Shown here: one piece after another, positions 13,129 to 15,437 of the stretch
How positions within the stretch are numbered: the first letter of the stretch is position 1
Layout of the letters: every line of letters begins with the position of its first letter
Source of the DNA: UBA4644 sp034933145
GTDB taxonomy: Bacteria > Bacillota > Clostridia > Oscillospirales > Butyricicoccaceae
Assembly (NCBI GenBank): GCA_034933145.1
Contig: JAYFOA010000079.1
Coordinates: forward strand, 1 to 15,437
Direction of reading: 5' to 3'
Length of the DNA stretch: 15,437 bases
The notes under the pieces: model-generated
Databases searched by the model: none
What the model was told of the DNA's origin: nothing
What the model saw: only the letters and a program-made list of their open reading frames with translations
Program-made: the position numbers and the translations under genes

Positions 13129-14457
13129 TTATGAACGAGGCGCCGTTTTCGAAGGGAAAAACCAGCGCTTTGTAGCCAGATAAACCGGCGGCAGCAGCCA
13201 GATATAGAAGGCGCAGGGAAGCGCAGCGACGGAAACGCCCAGCATTTGCAGCGGGACGGCACAGGCGATGCACCAGGGGACCAGACCGGCGATTACGATA
13301 CAGGTATTCTCCAGATCCATGGCCAGCTCCGCGCCCTCCGCACCGCGGCGGCGGTAGGCGCCGGCCATCAGCTGCTGGGTCATCATCACGCCGATGGTCT
13401 GATTGCAGAAGACGGCGCATACGGCGAGGGAGAGCACGCCGGTCGCACCGCCGAGCCCCAGCCGGCCCGCCAGGGTATCCAGCCGCGACTGGACGCCGGC
13501 AAGCAGGTCCGTGCCCTCAAAAATTCCGGAATAGGCGCAGGAAAGCAGCACGATCCCGGCGACCTTCAGCATGGAGATCAGTCCGCCGCCCGCCAGGATG
13601 GAGAGCAGCCCGTCACCCGTCGGAACATATCCGAGGGCGCAGGCGCGCAGGGCGTCTGAGACCGGCAGCTTCTGCGCCGTCACGGCCAGAAAAAGGGCGA
13701 CCAGACTGCTGGCCAGCATGGCGTGGCGCACCTCGATCTTCAGAAGCGGCAGCAGGAGCATGAGCACGGCGGGCAGCGCCACCCACGGGGAGAGCGAAAA
13801 ACCGCCGCGCAGCGCCGCAAGGATGCTCTCATCCACCGCCTGCAGGGGGTTATGCAGGGAAAAGAACAGATAGCCCAGCGTCGCCAGACCGAAGGGGAGC
13901 GCGCCGGTTTTCAGCATCCGGCGGACATTGTCATAGAGCCTTGTATCCGTAATGACGGCCACCAGGTTGGCGGAAGAGGAGGTCGGTGCGGTGCGGTCGC
14001 CGAAATAAGCGCCGCTCAGCACCGCCCCGGCAGTCAGCAGGGGAGAGACGCCGCCGCTACGGGCGACGGTCATCAGAATGACGCCCACCGTGCCCACGAC
14101 GCCGAAGCTGGTGCCCAGGGCAAAGGCGATCAGGGAGGTCAGCAGGAAGGCGACCAGCAGAAAGAGCGGCGGGCTGATGAGCCGGATGCCGTAATAGACG
14201 AAAAACGCGATCGTGCCGGAGGCGCGCCACGCGGCGGTGATGATGCCGATCAGGACAAACACCCGGAGGACGATCAGCGACTTTTTCATCCCGTTCAGCG
14301 CCATGCTGCCCAGCGCCTTTGCGGGGAAGCCGCGGCGGAGGCCGACGGCAAAGAAGCAGAGAAGGCCGATCCCCAGCGCGATCAGCATGGAAACGTCAAA
14401 AATCAGGCTGGCGGCCATCGCCGCGAGAAAAACAAGAAAAGCAATTAAAAGATCCAT
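13129..14457 (-). CDS. NhaC-family Na+/H+ antiporter
   Basis: A 442-residue membrane protein with about 11-12 hydrophobic segments, of the NhaC (PF03553) antiporter family, which exchanges cytoplasmic sodium or an organic cation for protons. Family features are GTSFGVVGTVG (115-125), GAYFGDRTAPTSSSANL (149-165) and a mirrored second half with FCNQTIG (about 350-356) and DLENTCIVIAGLVPW (381-395). Members include malate/lactate and arginine/ornithine-type exchangers, so sodium is the default but unproven substrate. The length is typical. The start at ATG 14457 lacks a strong ribosome site; the next in-frame ATG would remove part of the first membrane segment. It ends in its own terminator and is separated by about 130 bases from the deaminase gene. 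Confidence 0.93.
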   Translation of the reverse strand: MDLLIAFLVFLAAMAASLIFDVSMLIALGIGLLCFFAVGLRRGFPAKALGSMALNGMKKSLIVLRVFVLIGIITAAWRASGTIAFFVYYGIRLISPPLFLLVAFLLTSLIAFALGTSFGVVGTVGVILMTVARSGGVSPLLTAGAVLSGAYFGDRTAPTSSSANLVAVITDTRLYDNVRRMLKTGALPFGLATLGYLFFSLHNPLQAVDESILAALRGGFSLSPWVALPAVLMLLLPLLKIEVRHAMLASSLVALFLAVTAQKLPVSDALRACALGYVPTGDGLLSILAGGGLISMLKVAGIVLLSCAYSGIFEGTDLLAGVQSRLDTLAGRLGLGGATGVLSLAVCAVFCNQTIGVMMTQQLMAGAYRRRGAEGAELAMDLENTCIVIAGLVPWCIACAVPLQMLGVSVAALPCAFYIWLLPPVYLATKRWFFPSKTAPRS

Positions 14458-14540
14458 ACGATGTACCCGAATTCAAATAAGAATCAGCGCCGCGGCGCGG
14501 GAAAAAGCGGGGAAGCTGCCTCGCGGCGCATCCCCCGGAT

Positions 14541-14588
14541 GCAGGCTTTTGACGGCCGGAAGCCGCCGGAAAGCCTGCTTTATTTTTT
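14541..14588 (+). terminator. Hairpin downstream of the deaminase gene with T run on the plus strand
   Basis: GCAGGCTTT (14541-14549) / AAAGCCTGC (14570-14578) with a GC-rich loop, followed by TTTATTTTTT on the plus strand only. It sits right after the minus-strand stop of the deaminase, yet the T run faces the other way and no plus-strand gene ends here. In the minus direction it may still act as a 3'-end hairpin. Confidence 0.5.
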
Positions 14589-15081
14589 AATATGTATGCA
14601 GCTGATCTTCCGGAAGGACGTCGTCCTCCTCCACCCAGTCCTGCACATCAAAGATCGCATAATCGTCCTTTGTGTTGCGAACAATCACTTTGTCGATACC
14701 CGCGTTGATGATGAGCCGGCGGCACATGTTGCAGGGGCTGGCGTCGGGCACCAGCTCGCCGGTCTGGGCGTCGACCATAGCCAGATAGAGGGTGGAGCCC
14801 AGCATCTCTTCGCGGGAAGCCGCGATGATGCAGTTGGCCTCCGCATGGACGCTGCGGCACAGCTCATACCGCTGTCCCCGGGGTACGCCCAGCTGCGCCC
14901 GGCGGCAGACGCCCAGATCGCTGCAGTTTTGACGCCCGCGGGGTGCGCCGGCATAGCCGGTGCTGATGATCACGTCGTTTTGGACCAGAATCGCGCCCAC
15001 GTTGCGCCGCAGGCAGGTGCCGCGCTCCAGCACGGTCTGTGCAATGTCCAGGTAATAGTTGGTTTTGTCACGTCGTTGCAT
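14587..15081 (-). CDS. dCMP deaminase (ComEB-like)
   Basis: A zinc enzyme that deaminates dCMP to dUMP, feeding thymidylate synthesis. The 164-residue protein has the cytidine/deoxycytidylate deaminase signature: VHAEANCI with zinc ligand H79 and catalytic E81, and PCNMC with zinc ligands C117 and C120. STGYAGAPRG (40-49) matches the substrate-binding STGYNG motif of ComEB and T4-type dCMP deaminases. ATG 15081 is preceded by GAGGAGG, which overlaps the end of the ABC gene; the two genes are four bases apart and surely co-transcribed. Whether it needs allosteric dCTP like its relatives cannot be told. No functional link to the ABC transporter is evident. Confidence 0.94.
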   Translation of the reverse strand: MQRRDKTNYYLDIAQTVLERGTCLRRNVGAILVQNDVIISTGYAGAPRGRQNCSDLGVCRRAQLGVPRGQRYELCRSVHAEANCIIAASREEMLGSTLYLAMVDAQTGELVPDASPCNMCRRLIINAGIDKVIVRNTKDDYAIFDVQDWVEEDDVLPEDQLHTY

Positions 15082-15085
15082 ATTG

Positions 15086-15437
15086 TTAAACCTCCTCGGT
15101 CAGGATACCGTTTCGGATTCGCAGGCGGCGGGGCGCCTGCGCGGCCACACTGTCGTCATGGGTGATGAGCAGGACGGTGCGCCCCTCGCTCTGCATGTCC
15201 AGCAGCAGCCGCAGAATCAGCTCGCCGGAGGACCGGTCCAGATTGCCCGTCGGCTCATCGGCCAGGATGAGCTGCGGGTCGGTGACCAGCGCCCGCGCGA
15301 TGGCCACCCGCTGCTGCTGGCCGCCGGAAAGCTCGGCGGGCCGGTGCCCTTCCCGGGCGGACAGGCCCATCCGCGCCAGCGCCCGGACGGCCTTTTGCCG
15401 GCGCGGGGTCGGCGTCTCGCCGCGGAGTACCAGCGGC
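15086..15437 (-). CDS. ABC transporter ATP-binding protein, LolD/MacB/FtsE-like (5' part beyond window)
   Basis: The frame runs in from the right edge, so the N-terminus with the Walker A motif is missing. The 117 visible residues begin PLVLRGETPTPRR and contain the signature LSGGQQQRVAIARAL, Walker B LILADEPTGNLD and the H-loop LLITHD. The LPLVLRG lead and TGNLDRSSGE spelling are typical of LolD/MacB-type ATPases that energise FtsX-like permeases exporting peptides, lipoproteins or antibiotics. An internal ATG at 15370 is not the start, because homology continues upstream of it. The permease is not in this window and should lie to the right. Transcribed together with the deaminase gene. Confidence 0.95.
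   Translation of the reverse strand, partial: PLVLRGETPTPRRQKAVRALARMGLSAREGHRPAELSGGQQQRVAIARALVTDPQLILADEPTGNLDRSSGELILRLLLDMQSEGRTVLLITHDDSVAAQAPRRLRIRNGILTEEV

Noticed and set aside
13723..14448. 241-codon plus-strand open frame
   Set aside because: Antisense to the NhaC antiporter; its Gln/Arg/Gly/His-rich low-complexity product is typical of a shadow of membrane-protein codons.

Overview
The window looks like chromosomal DNA from a Gram-positive clostridial bacterium, probably Oscillospirales/Ruminococcaceae-like. The pointers are an SLH-anchored surface protein, a SleB-type cell-wall hydrolase with a copper-amine-oxidase-like N-terminal domain, a ComEB-type dCMP deaminase, AGGAGG-type ribosome binding sites and intrinsic terminators. 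The species assignment is inference. Most of the window is GC-rich. The stretch from about 7.57 to 10.8 kb is visibly AT-rich and reads as an acquired block.

Layout. (1) 1-4668, minus: one uninterrupted reading frame of more than 1,550 codons for a secreted surface protein. It has a signal peptide, three beta-helix-like repeat modules, a carboxypeptidase-regulatory-like domain and three C-terminal SLH domains; its last residues lie beyond the left edge. (2) 5089-7374: a membrane sensor histidine kinase (minus) and an OmpR/PhoB-type response regulator (plus), divergently transcribed from a shared spacer. (3) 7.57-10.8 kb: four minus-strand accessory genes in AT-rich DNA: an alpha/alpha-toroid (prenyltransferase-like) protein, a small zinc-ribbon DUF6487-like protein, an aminoglycoside/lincosamide-type nucleotidyltransferase and a Nudix hydrolase. 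Three of the four seem to use GTG or TTG starts, and hairpins lie between them. (4) 10826-11136: a tRNA operon (CAT anticodon, then Ser-GGA) with a clear promoter and terminator. (5) 11411-12881: a small conserved membrane-anchored protein (plus) and a SleB-family hydrolase (minus), converging on a shared terminator. Upstream of the hydrolase is a direct repeat matching the WalR box. (6) 13129-15437: an NhaC-type antiporter, then an operon of a LolD/MacB-like ABC ATPase (5' part missing) and dCMP deaminase.

How the genes may work together: several concern the cell envelope (surface protein, sensor kinase, hydrolase, antiporter). The WalR-like repeat upstream of the hydrolase suggests control by a cell-wall two-component system, not necessarily the one in this window. 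The accessory block looks like small-molecule defence or housekeeping cargo. The most interesting regulatory signal is a compound hairpin with a U-rich tail between a candidate -10 element and the nucleotidyltransferase start, arranged like a transcription attenuator of an antibiotic-resistance gene. No integrase, transposase or CRISPR array is visible.
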